A stretch of 34,620 bases of DNA, from the NCBI GenBank assembly GCA_002803225.1, contig NXFV01000962.1, positions 1-34,620 of the forward strand, written 5' to 3'. A program made the translations under genes and the position numbers. Numbering within the stretch: position 1 is the first letter of the stretch; each line of letters begins with the position of its first letter. The notes below the pieces were generated by a model. It was given only the letters and a program-made list of their open reading frames with translations. It was not told the DNA's origin and made no database searches. The stretch comes from Gamarada debralockiae. Taxonomy: Eukaryota > Ascomycota > Leotiomycetes > Helotiales > Hyphodiscaceae. Shown here one piece after another: positions 19,821 through 31,689 of the stretch.

Positions 19821-21828
19821 ATGGAAAGTTCAGACCTCAAAATGCCAGCAACCATGGATCCGGAGAAGGGGGCAGAAACTCCGGAATCGACGGCCAATGT
19901 GGAGGCTGACGAGACGACTGTGGGAACACCAAACGAAGATTTCCTGACAGGATTCAAACTTCACATGACATTATTCTCAGTCATCATAGTAGGATTTTTG
20001 ATATCTTTGGACGCATCCATCGTGGTAACGGTTCGAGATCCCCGTCTTGCTCTCGCTCCCACATCAACTGACTATCATCAGGCTATACCAAGGATCACAG
20101 CAGACTTTCACTCGATCGCAGATATTGGCTGGTATGGAAGTGCATATATGATTTCTAAGTGAGTTTCAAAGGTGTCTTTCGATCCAAGAGCCGTGGACTG
20201 AAGTGCTGATTCACCCCAGTTGTGTATGTCAACTCAGCACGGGAAAGATCTATCAGCACCACTCTCTCAAGGTATTTAAAGCCTCACATGTAGAAGGCTT
20301 CGCCAAAGCTAACAACGTGGATTGTTCAAATAGATCACGTTCTTAGTTTTCTTGTCAATCTTCGAAATAGGATCTCTAATCTGCGGGGTCGCGCAGAGCT
20401 CAGTGATGTTGATTATTGGTCGCTCAATTGCAGGTGCTGGAGGCGCAGGCCTGATGAATGGAGGTTTCATGGTAGTCGCCATTGTCTCTCCACCAAGCAA
20501 AAGGCCTCGTGAGTCCTCTTTGAGAGTCCTTAATTAAGTTTTACTTACATGACATTAGTCTATCTTGGAGTCGGCATGGCATTTGTCTTTCTTGGCATTG
20601 TTGCTGGACCCATCTTAGGAGGCGTTATCACTCAAGATGCTTCTTGGAGATGGTGTATGTTCCACTTCCTACCCCGTTCTTTTACAAAAAGTCTAAGCGC
20701 AGGGCAGGTTTCTACATCAATCTTCCCGTCGGCGCCATCAGTGCTGTAAACTGCCTTCTCACCAAATGGCCAACGAGGAAACCAACAGAACGTCTTTCGT
20801 TCTGGGAATCGTTCAAACGTCTCGATCCCGTCGGCTTCCTAACATTTGCTCCCTTCTGCATCATGCTACTCCTCGCTCTCCAATGGGGCGGGACACAGTA
20901 TGCATGGAAGTCCGCAACGATCATTGGACTTCTTTGTGGCTCCGTAGCTACTCTGTGCGTCTTCATAGCTTGGGAGCATCGTTGTAGAGATGAAGCAATG
21001 ATGCCTCTGAACATGCTGCGTCAGCGAATTGTGTATTCCAGCTGCATCGTCTCCGCCTTTCAGTTTGGAGGGATTCAACTCTTTGCCTACTATCTTCCCG
21101 TCTGGTTCCAAACCATCAAAGATGCGTCCCCGTCAATGAGTGGTGTCTACTTCATGGGAACTATTGGTCCGCAGATAATCTTTGCAGTCCTTTCGGGCGC
21201 CATGAGTATGTATCCCAACGCTCACCTGAACTCTCATCTGACACATATCAGTCACGAAACTCGGTTACTACACCCCCTTCTCCATCGGCGGCAACGCCTT
21301 AACAGCAATCGGATCCGGCCTTCTCAGCACTCTCACTATCTACTCAAATGCGGATAAATACATTGGCTACCAGATCCTCTCCGGTGTGGGTCGTGGTATG
21401 ATTATGCAACAGCCTTTGACGGCCGTACAGTTCGCCGTCCCAGCCTCCCAGCTTTCCGTGGGTACTTCTCTCATTGTATTCACCCAATTTTTCGGTAGCG
21501 CTATCTTCCTCGCGTTTGGCCAAACGATATTCACGAATTCCCTGGGCTCAGCTCTGCAGAAATTCGCCCCGGCTGTTGATGCACAGTTCGTGATTAATGT
21601 TGGAGCGACGAGTCTGAGGGATGCGGTTCCTGCGAATGAATTGAGCGGAGTGTTGATCGCTTATAATCAGTCACTTATCCATACCTATGTGAGCATTGTG
21701 TGTTACCGGGATTGGGATTCACAAGGCTGATTGTTGTTTAGTATCTGTCGGCCGGCTCTGCATGTGGAGCATTCATCGCAAGCTGGGGGATGGGATGGAT
21801 TAACGTGAAAAAGGCGAAAAGGGGTTGA
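19821..21828 (+). CDS. Major facilitator superfamily exporter, DHA2 (14-TM) type, eight exons
   Basis: Exons 19821–20030, 20082–20158, 20220–20271, 20334–20508, 20559–20654, 20708–21205, 21252–21688 and 21742–21828 give 543 codons. The introns are 46–62 nt with clear CTAAC/CTGAC-type branch sites. The N-terminal ~45 residues are acidic and cytosolic. Helix 1 carries LDASIVVTAIPRIT and is followed by IGWYGSAYMIS, the DHA2 signature. Then come FEIGSLICGVAQSS and GRSIAGAGGAG, then KRPLYLG and a GPILGGVI-type antiporter motif before SWRWCFYINLPVGA. Further hydrophobic helices run to the C-terminus. Family members are proton-driven plasma-membrane exporters of drugs, toxins or secondary metabolites; the substrate is unknown here. 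It follows the Zn2Cys6 gene in the same orientation. Confidence 0.92.
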
Positions 21829-21902
21829 AGCTAAAGTATAGTGAGTCTATGGGTCTCTAGTTTGTCCTCGGCCTGGGACAGATGGTGGGGCTTACAGTCC
21901 AT

Positions 21903-21952
21903 CCAGGGTAGAGAATCACGCTTGTGAGAAAACCCTTTTTTCTCTACCCTGG
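21903..21952. repeat. Hairpin with 12-bp perfect stem
   Basis: CCAGGGTAGAGA at 21903–21914 pairs with TCTCTACCCTGG at 21941–21952 across a 26-nt loop, 75 bp after the exporter's stop. A third, imperfect inverted copy (TTCTACCCTTGGATG) lies at about 21972–21986. It may be a 3'-end structure or the remnant of a small inverted-repeat element. Confidence 0.6.
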
Positions 21953-22888
21953 GTGAGCTTTGGTGGCGCTTTTTCTACCCTTGGATGATCGTTGTTGAGC
22001 GCGTTCTACGAGTGTCTTTGAGCTTATCCTCATTAAGAAATCGTCGCGTAATTCACTCGCGTGCATCACAACAAAGCTTTTCTTAATCCGGTAAGCTGCA
22101 CAAGCTTACCATATGCCTAGCGAATTGGTTTTCCAGCTTTTTTTCCCCTTCCTGTCTCCATCAACAACAGATAAGTAATAGTCGGGCGCTAAACCACTCC
22201 TGTAGGTGCCCTTCCCTACAGTCAGCGAAAGCGAGTTTGTCGCGTTTCAGACGCAGGACCATTAATTTTATTGCATTTTGCACGTAATATTATATACAAT
22301 TATGATCTATCGTCCGAAAAAAAAATACAATTATCTAATCTGGACCAAATCTTTATTATGTGTAATTATATTATAAGATACAACTAATTTAACAACGCTC
22401 TTATGCGAGAGTTTCAAAAATTAGACGTCTAATTCATTAAATTTCAATTAAACTGGGGAAGTCATGAATTAGATCTTTTCTGAAGCCAATTATGGAGTTT
22501 ATAATGCTCTATTGTATTGATAAAACAAATGTTTGGAGAGCCCCTCTTTGCAAGTATATACAAAGCATTAAAACCCAAGGAATTATAAGACCTATTACTG
22601 TCACTATTTTTTGGCTACGAGAACCTCTAGCCCTCTATTTAACTGTAGGACTAGAACTTGGATTCTCAAACTCTTAAGTTTAATCCTTAAATCTAGTAAT
22701 CGTGTGCTTCTGGTTACTTTACTTCAATTGCAATACCTAGTACTTATAATAAGCCAAGGAAATCAGGGGGTAGTCAGGTGTGGGGTCAGGTACCAATCAG
22801 CGGCCGGGAATTTCCTAATTCCCCTTCACAAGCTTCCATTTCCCATAGAGATCGGCAGTTTAGATAGTCGAATTCGGAAAAGATTTAG

Positions 22889-22937
22889 CTCATCAGTTAG
22901 ATGGCCAATTGACCAATTAAATAGTCTAACTGATGAG
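22889..22937. repeat. Hairpin with 13-bp perfect stem
   Basis: CTCATCAGTTAGA at 22889–22901 and its exact complement TCTAACTGATGAG at 22925–22937 enclose a 23-nt AT-rich loop. There is no gene around it and the function is unknown. Confidence 0.6.
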
Positions 22938-23591
22938 TGCCTCGCATTGATGATTGCCATGAAACAGCCCGCATATCCACATTCAGCTCCCGTCTAGCTT
23001 CCGTCCCGCTCAGCACCTCGTCCAGACCGCCAACGGAAGCAAATCAAAGCACACTTTCTGTCCTTGCCCTCTTACTCGAAACTTGAAAGCCGATGCGTAT
23101 TTGCAGCCCAACCAGCACCAAAAACCCCACGTGAAAGAAGGAGGCGAGTTCAAAGACAACATTCCTGAATTGTAGTGCACAACCACAATACCATTCGGCA
23201 GAATCAGACGTTAAGCTGCAACCTTCGACCATTCCCTTCCGCTTTTCTCTCACCGGCCAATCGCATTGCAGTCGAATACCAATCGAAAGCGCTTTTACTT
23301 TCCCCGTCTTGCCGGGAGATGATTGGACGCTGAGACACCGAAACAGAAGAGCTCGAACAATTGATGACGAGGATGGATGGATTATAGAGAGATGACAACA
23401 CATTTGGATTCTACCCCTGCCTTCTCATGTTTCTGCGAAGAATGTTTAGGACAAAAGGAGACTCAGGAGTAAGACTGTGCCGGCGGATGCTCGAGAGTCT
23501 CCAGCAATTTCTCATGGACCTGCCTTCCTCCGAAACCATCATTCGCTAGCAGCAGGATACAACAATCTCCTCTGGGGCGTTGGTCACAATC

Positions 23592-24380
23592 TCACATGAA
23601 TGTCTTCAGAATCTTGAGCGCGTCTTCTCGCTGACCGAGATATCTCTCCTCGGCCACCTTCCAGTTCACCACGTTCCAAATATTTTCGACGTAAGCCGCC
23701 TTGCCGTTAAGATACTGCGAGAGACATATATGGTCAATGTACGAACATGACGAGCGTGCATGTTGCTCCTTACCTGGAGATAGTAGGCATGCTCCCACAT
23801 ATCCACACCGAAGACTGGGACTTCGCCAGCCCCAATTACCGTATCTTGGTCTTTGGTCGTTACAATTCCCAATCTTCCGCCTTCGCTTTCGAACTTAACA
23901 AGCCAGCCCCATCCGCTTCCTTGGATAGCAAGCAGCGCCGAAGCAAACTTATCCTGGAAAGTCTTCTCATCGCCCCACGTCTTCTTGATCGCTTTGGAAA
24001 GCCGCGGTGCCGCAGATAATTTGGCCTCGGAAGTATTGGCGGCGACTAGGTTCAGCCAGAACAAGGAGTGATTAATGTGGCCTCCGCCGTTGAAACGGAT
24101 GGAAGGTTGGAGTGCGATCTGGGTTGGAATGTCATTGTCTCTCTGGGCGGAGGCATATAATTCCAAGGCGTTGTTCAGATTTGTCACGTAGGTTTGGTGG
24201 TGCTGGGCGTGGTGTAGCTCCATTATCTGGCCTGAGATCCAAGGCTCAAGAGCCTGTGATAGTGTGAGAGAGCTGCTTGGCCTGGTTCGTCTACTCTCTG
24301 AACTGGGTGGATTCAAAGAGATCTTAACATACATGGTAAGGATAAGGAAGAGTGGGTAGGCTGTATATCTCCGGGTTCAT
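23592..24380 (-). CDS. Manganese superoxide dismutase, three exons
   Basis: Exons 24380–24333, 24253–23774 and 23714–23592 give 216 codons. Introns are GTATGT...CACAG (79 nt) and GTAAGG...CGCAG (59 nt), both phase 0. The start matches the family opening (YSLPTLPYPYHALEP). The metal ligands are visible: His30 in MELHHAQHHQTY, the His of INHSLFW, and Asp and His in DMWEHAYY. Gln in AIQGSGWGW marks the Mn rather than Fe type. The enzyme converts superoxide to peroxide and oxygen. No arginine-rich mitochondrial leader precedes this start, so it may be cytosolic. An upstream in-frame ATG at 24536 would add 52 residues that contain no Lys or Arg, so it is a poor mitochondrial leader. Confidence 0.92.
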
Positions 24381-25083
24381 CGAGGCTGAGATATCTGGGG
24401 TAACTCCTAGAAGGTCAGAATTGGCAATGCTAGCGTAATGCGAGCTGCTCGTGAAGCAAAAAGCTGTGGTGAGGAGAGTGGTGAAGCAGATTTGGAGATT
24501 GAAGCCTGTGTAGGCAAAGTCAGCGACTGAAGGCATTTCGGAGTCTAAAGTTGTTTGTGAATAGATATATCGTCGAGCGAAAATTGTATGTGGGAAGGAA
24601 GGTTCGGAGATCGCAAATTATATTTCCAGCAACAGCCGCAATTTTGCCTCAGGCAGTAGAACAAAGCAGCGATGCAGAAAACCTTGCCAACATTCAGGGA
24701 GACAAAGTAGGACTCCCTATATGTATTCTATGAGTCTCTTTTAGGATTCATTCTTCGCCACTCGTTCCATATAAAAATCCCGAAATTCGACTTCGTTTCA
24801 CATAATCTTCAAAAATTCATAAAGATTTCATAAATTTAAATAAAGATATTATACGACCTTGATATTTCTAAAATTAGTTATTATAAATTTACGACTTAAA
24901 ACCCTAAATTTTCAAGAGATTTTCGAAGGCTTTTAATACTGAAATTAAAGTTTTAAAGCAATATAGTATATAAGATTAAACTTTAGTTTAAAATATAGTT
25001 AAAAAGCCTCTGAAAGGGAGGTGAGGATTGGCGCGAAACAACAGTTAACATCTCTGGTGGGGCTCCTGATGTCAGATGAACTG

Positions 25084-25097
25084 GTTGCTATGGCAAC
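25084..25097. promoter_or_regulatory. X-box-like palindrome (RFX-type binding site)
   Basis: GTTGCTATGGCAAC; its complement, GTTGCC-AT-AGCAAC, fits the published RFX consensus GTNRCC-N(0-3)-RGYAAC exactly. No intact gene starts just downstream, so its target is unclear. Confidence 0.35.
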
Positions 25098-25378
25098 GGT
25101 TGTGTACATATATTTCGGGTTCTGGCAGCCCTCCAACTTTCCTTCCTTAGAGACATAATACATACATGATTTTACCACACAATATCGTCTGATTCGACAC
25201 CTGATCAGCTTGCACCGCCGTTCTTTCAGATATATGGAGTATTTATGAGGTATTGTAATATCGAAAGTCTACCCAACTTGCTGTGGAAGCATCTCTTTTC
25301 TACGCAGGCCTTGTACTGTACGAAATATATTCCTTTGAGTCCTTCTACTGCTCTTGTTAAGGCTGACGCTCAACTCAC

Positions 25379-25498
25379 ATGAAGATAGCGAAGGAATTAT
25401 TGGATAAGGCTCTAGAACTGTGCAAACTACCATTTCAAATCGCGGAGATCTTGCGCAGCAGTGTGGAAGGGTTAGTAAACCTGTTGCGGAAAGGGTAG
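25379..25498 (+). CDS. Possible 39-residue amphipathic peptide ORF
   Basis: An ATG-to-TAG frame of 39 codons, rich in Leu, Ile, Lys and Glu spaced as an amphipathic helix (KELLDKALELCKLPF, then EILRSSVEGLVNLLRKG). It is alone in gene-poor DNA. It may be chance, an exon of an unseen gene or a true small peptide; I have no family match. Confidence 0.2.
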   Translation: MKIAKELLDKALELCKLPFQIAEILRSSVEGLVNLLRKG

Positions 25499-26608
25499 TA
25501 TAAAGAGATCGCCACAGAGGAGATAAGGCTATAAAATCTGCAATGGTCAGCAGTTCAGAGGGGATTGCTACTCACTCGGGTCCTTAGTACAACTGCGAGA
25601 ATGGACATCCGGTAAGTTTCAGAGACATTCCCATTGTTTTTGATCCGTTCTAATTCTGGAATATTTCACAATCGGTGATTGTAGTATACCAGTGGAGGTG
25701 GCTCGCTGCTCTGAATATGGAGCGCCTATGGGCGGACAACATCACCGTGCAGTTGAGGTGCAACTAATATAGAAGACTGAGCTATTAAATAGTACATCCA
25801 CTCTAATGCGTCAGACGTGTGGAATATCGCAACTAATTATATCAACATGAAATAAACATACCCCTTTCCATAGACATTTATTCTAAATTCTACAACAGTT
25901 AACATTTCACCTGCATATAAGCTGTCATCATCGTGAGTCTCAAACACCTTCCCGAACTATGCTCAGACGACAGTCCTACTCGAAATCGCACGGTAAGGAA
26001 TTCTTGGGAACAGGATAGCTATATTCTATATTTACGTATTAGATATCTCAAACTAATCCCGGCTTCACTCAAAATCTCTGCTATAGTTGGTAGGGAAGAC
26101 TCACGATTTATCTATTTGTACGTAGAATATCGACCTCGATTATAAATGACCACAAACAGATCAATCCCGATATGATGATAGAACTTGGGTCTCATGGTGG
26201 ATCGATTTTTGTGCATTTGCTTTCTACCTAAATAACGTGGGATCGATTCCCTCCCAGGAAATTACAACCTTCATCAGGCAGGAGAACGCCGTCGTAAGGA
26301 AAGTTGATGTTGATTGGAGCTGCCCAATATGGCATGGCCTGGTTTTCCCCTCCTTCTAATTTCAGGGGTTTTTTTTTTTTTTTTGGATATCAGCTAGTCC
26401 TAAAAATGCCACTATATTTCGCCCCCATACAGCTCAACTGACAGTTGAAGACCTATTGGGCCGGTAACACCTTACGTGGCAATGAAAGACCCTATAAGGA
26501 TAGTGAACGCCTTATTTGGCAATAAACTCTATGAGTTAGTCGGCAAGCCCTGTGAGACAAATGTGGCCAAATCAGGCAATCGTCGACGGCCTTGAGACAA
26601 CAAGCCCA

Positions 26609-27457
26609 CTATTCTGTCTTGATAAAAGGTCCAATACTGTCACCAATCTGCGCATTGCGGAATAGTTCGACAACCTCAGACCGGGTGTAGAATGGATGAA
26701 GTGCCATCTCAGCCTCCCCAGCCACATAAACATATTCCCCATCAGTTTGTTCATCCCAATTTGGCTCCTCCTCCTCTGGCGTTCTAGTTTGCTAAGTAGT
26801 ATGCCTATTCTCATCAGTTATAACGCTTTCCTGGTCTCAGGCGACATCATGCTGGTCGTTAGGATCTTCAACTTAAGTTGGATGCTCGCTGTAAACGATA
26901 TCAACATCAGAAATGACCGAGAGAGTTGCAGGGAGATCGGCTTCGTGATTCTGGTTGCTGGTCGTAGAATGGGAACTCTGCCAACAGAGACCTGATATTG
27001 CGCCCTATATATTCAAGTAAGCTATTAAATCCTAGATTCAGTGGTGATACCGCACCATCCCAGAACAGTAGCTCGCCCATTTCTGGGAAATCATCATCAA
27101 CTGCAGAAAGTCAGCAAATGTGAAAGGGACTTCGAGTTTCAATATGCCATGGACAGAACGCCATCCATATGGGACGCTCAGCATGGTACAGAGCCAGGTT
27201 AAGAGTCCACCAGAGTCGTGGACGGCCTGGTTAAAGAACTGGTTCACTTGTTAGAGGATATCCTGCCGGTTAATGCTGTTGAAGCGAGCTCTGATTAGCC
27301 TTTCTGGCAGTTGAGACTGGTATCTGCCATGGTGAAGATGACACTGGTTCTTGAGTCTTCGTGTGGTGGTTGATGAGGGTTGTGAAATGTTGTGGTGTTG
27401 TTGGAGTTGGTTGATGTCGAATCGATGGTGTCGCTGTTTCAACAGTTTTAAAAACAT
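26609..27457 (-). pseudogene. Single-frame relic of an unidentified gene with RIP-like stops
   Basis: Reading from ATG 27457 leftward, one frame carries protein-like sequence for about 280 codons. It begins with a Gln/His-rich start, continues through VNQFFNQAVHDSGGLL and LPFTFADFLQLM-like stretches, and ends in an acidic tail (EEEEPNWDEQTDGEYVYVAGE). The frame is cut by roughly eight stops. Several stops are one transition away from Gln, Trp or Arg codons, for example TAA for CAA at the DIL-stop-QVN junction near 27251. A ~50-nt intron might remove the cluster near 26990–27050, but not the others. I do not recognise the family. Confidence 0.45.
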
Positions 27458-27622
27458 AGAGATCCAGAATTATTTGTGCGAGTCCCTACGATTTGGCGCC
27501 GGAAGATTCTGGGGGAAACGGAAGATCGGAATATCTTTGCGAGAGTAGAGCTTATTTTCGAAGTGAAGTCTCAATTTCACGTGGCTGTTTGGACGGTATG
27601 CGAAGAACTTCAAATTCGCCAT

Positions 27623-28947
<1,325 letters not shown>

Positions 28948-29494
28948 ATTAAATTTAAAACAAGGAGATAGTGTTCACCTGCCACGGAATTTTGGGTGCA
29001 AAGAACATTTTATGTTCATCCATCCTAGCATCCCTTGGGCAGTTAGTGTAGTTCGCTGCAGAAGTGTCTGACACCACACAGAACTTGTATGTAGTTTATG
29101 ACTGTAGGGTCTACGTCAATGGCGCCATGAGGATGCCGAGCCGCAGAAGTTAAGAATGCCAATAATTCGACGACTTCAGGAGGGCGGCTACATGGCCGGA
29201 ACAAACGCCAAGAGAATAAGCGGTTCAATTAGGGGCTCCAAATAAGACGGACGAATGAACATCCAACCCTACCCCGCTTGTTCAGCTAGCTGCATCCCCT
29301 TCACCCGACATCCCAGACCACATGTGTGTGGTGTTGAAGCTAGCCAGTCAGAATTGCTGAATAATCCAACAACGGCAAACAACGAACATGAATCCTTCCT
29401 CACTTGATTATAACCCACATCAACACCACACCCTGCCAAGCTAACATAGCTCTATGTGGAAGACATCGTACGACTGTATCACAAAGAAGCAAAG
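28948..29494. other. Shared divergent promoter region
   Basis: About 550 bp between the oxidoreductase (minus) and the orphan gene (plus). No ORF of interest and no clear TATA box. The gap could serve both genes. Confidence 0.5.
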
Positions 29495-30630
29495 ATGACA
29501 ACTCCCGGACGCACTCATATCCCGTGGCAGACCCAAACGGGCCAAATCCACGAGCTGATCAGCTACATTGGCTTTCTCGAAGCCAAGGTTTCATATCTCC
29601 AACGCCACCACGAACACTGCGATGCATGGGTAACGCGTTCCCCAGACTTGGATCCCGGCTCTCCGTATCTTCCACCCGATATCGTCGTTACAAGTGACGA
29701 GACTCAAGCCCCCCAGCCGCCGCCATCTCCGACCGAAAAGCAATTTACTGGAACATCCCTCACGACGGTACAGCCTAAAAAAGGAGCCGACGGAAGCCCC
29801 CGTTGGAAACGTATCGTAGATCAAATGACCAAGGGGTGGGACATGCCTAGTAGCTGGATCGACAAGAGAGCAACGATTGGACTTGACTCTGTCGAGCAGA
29901 ACAAAAATGCTTTGACGCTAATTCTGGGGTTGAGAAATGGGCTTCCGCCATCCTGGCACGATAGTTCACAGCCCATGCCCCCAGAAGTTGCCAGCGTAGC
30001 TGATTCCTTGATAATGTCAGCTCGGCAATATGCACTTGACACCAAAGCCTCACAAAGGAATGCTGGATTCGTCGTACAAGTACACATCTTCCGGGAGCTG
30101 GTCTTCGCATCGCTGTGTGTGGTGATGGAGCAGCAGGGGCTTCCGATCGATACCATCAATGACCTGATGCGGATATGTATGTCCAGCTCAGGACCAGCAA
30201 ATCTATATCGTTTGAGACGTGGCGCTCTTTGGGTCAATCGGGTGATTTCAGGGACAATGATGAAGAAGATGGGATGGAGCCATGGGTCAACCGAGTTCTT
30301 CCTCCTCTGTAGGCAAATGTTGTGTTACATTGAGCACACCGCTAATTTTTGACGCAGCTGGCCGGCCAGTCTCCCAATACGGCCTGCTCTGGGAAGCATG
30401 CATGCATTCATTCCCCTACCTTAGCAATCGACTCGCTCAGATCAGCACCATTGTTGAAGTCCCAGCTGATGAACCAGGATGGATTCCGTTCTCGATACCC
30501 ATTATCATCAAACAGTTGGTTGGCGATGCATTAACGTAAATACACTGCTTTCGTTCCCGAGTACCTGCTGACAGTTAACAGACTCGAGCAAATCTGCATC
30601 GCTCTGGACTACAATATCGATGACCTGTGA
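29495..30630 (+). CDS. Conserved-looking fungal protein of unknown function, three exons
   Basis: Exons 29495–30308, 30358–30535 and 30582–30630 give 346 codons. Introns are 49 nt (GTAGGC...GCTAAT...CGCAG) and 46 nt (GTAAAT...CTGAC...AACAG). The frame is open upstream to 29456 but has no ATG there, so 29495 is the start. Residues ~10–40 (QIHELISYIGFLEAKVSYLQRHHEH) look like a short coiled coil. 60–95 is Pro/Thr-rich and disordered. 105 onward is helical, with charged patches such as WKRIVDQMTKGWDMPSSWIDKR and YRLRRGALWVNRVI. No signal peptide, membrane segment or catalytic motif is seen. I do not recognise the family; the splicing and intact frame argue that it is real. Confidence 0.75.
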
Positions 30631-31689
30631 AGAGTCTGGGGCATGGGAAATTAAACGAGGTTGATTGAGGGATATTTTGGGGTTGCACATTTCCCCATGC
30701 ACCATTCACGAACACGACATGACCGCAAGCAAACATAATCTGTGGACGACCGTGCTCTCTGGAGGCCCTGATGCAGGACTGAGCACAAATTACCCTACCC
30801 GCATGTAAAATATAGGGCGTTTTCATAACATTGGAGATACCAGAGCCGAACCTTCTGTTATGAAAGCCACAGGGTAGTCCAAGACGAGAGCTCGGCTCAG
30901 GCAAACGAGATGTTAAGCAGTTAAAGGCTCGAGTTCAGACCTAGAACGCAAAGACTGGCGCTAACGAGATTAACTCGTGTGCGTCATGCAGTAAGGGAGG
31001 ATCATTGCAGACAAGTCCTCATTTGTCTGTGTAGGCGAAACTCATAGTATCGCAGCTTTTGAACGCTCACTCCGATGGAAAGTGTGACTAGACAGCACCA
31101 CAAATCTTTCTTCCAGCTTAATACAAGCCCGAAATCCAAGGCTACACATAAATTGACAAGGATTCGGCGCACTACTGTACATCATGGTAGGGTACTTACC
31201 CCTAGATCATGGTACACAGCCCCCAAATCCTTGTGTTTTTCTGTCAGCTTTCAGCCTCACTAAACAACTAACAGCAATCATCGCGATAACAACTGTTTGA
31301 AGTCCATCTCATCCAGCAAATTATGACGAGCTTCTCACTTTGAATTGAGATCTGGTGCCGATCTTCAACTTCAATGGCGTCTCGAATTGAAACTACCGCT
31401 TCAAGTAGAAGCACGTCGCAAGATCCTGGCAGAAAGCACTGAAATCCTTGAATGAAGACGAGAGAGCCAATATTGATTTCGCAGCTTCGAGTCAACACAT
31501 AATACTTGCTACCGTCCTCAAACCGCGAGAGAAAAAGCAGATCTGCCTGCGGAAATGATGGAAATTTCAAGAACGCAAACAATGAAGATATCATCGTTAG
31601 GGTCAGCAAATTTAGGAAGTACTTTCAAACCTCAACTAAGAGTAGGTAGCTAGAACATGGTTTCAGCTCAAATCTCTAGGTTAATGAAC
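30631..31689. other. Intergenic DNA upstream of the NLR-type relic
   Basis: About 1 kb. ORFs at 30575–30904 and 31268–31609 (both minus) have no recognisable domain. Given its position, part of 31270–31680 may be the ruined 5' end of the NACHT gene, but I could not find its usual N-terminal motifs. Confidence 0.4.

Larger units (their letters stand above)
21829..23591. other. Intergenic DNA between the MFS and SOD genes
   Basis: Contains two strong hairpins (21903–21952 and 22889–22937), an AT-rich core (22260–22700) and GC-richer DNA to 23590. ORFs at 22611–22997 and 23044–23403 have no recognisable domain and are not called. No tRNA-like structure was found. Confidence 0.5.
24537..26608. 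other. 2-kb gene-poor AT-rich region
   Basis: 24780–25020 is very AT-rich and looks like worn RIP-type DNA. It holds an X-box-like palindrome (25084–25097), a 39-codon ORF (25379–25498), a consensus-looking donor (GGTAAGTTTC) near 25612 that belongs to no gene I can build, and a run of about 17 T near 26370–26386. No other coding or RNA feature was found. Confidence 0.5.

Noticed and set aside
22925..22975. CTGATGA...GAAAC spacing like a hammerhead ribozyme core
   Set aside because: The stem II bases pair for only about three positions, the base before GAAA is T where C is expected, and no fitting stem III with a cleavage triplet is seen. The CTGATGA is explained by the 13-bp hairpin.
23044..23403. 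A 119-codon minus-strand ORF between the exporter and SOD
   Set aside because: No family resemblance, another ORF overlaps it on the same strand in a different frame, and no splice or promoter context supports it.
31268..31609. A 113-codon minus-strand ORF upstream of the NLR relic
   Set aside because: No recognisable domain; more likely the complement of ruined NLR 5' sequence.
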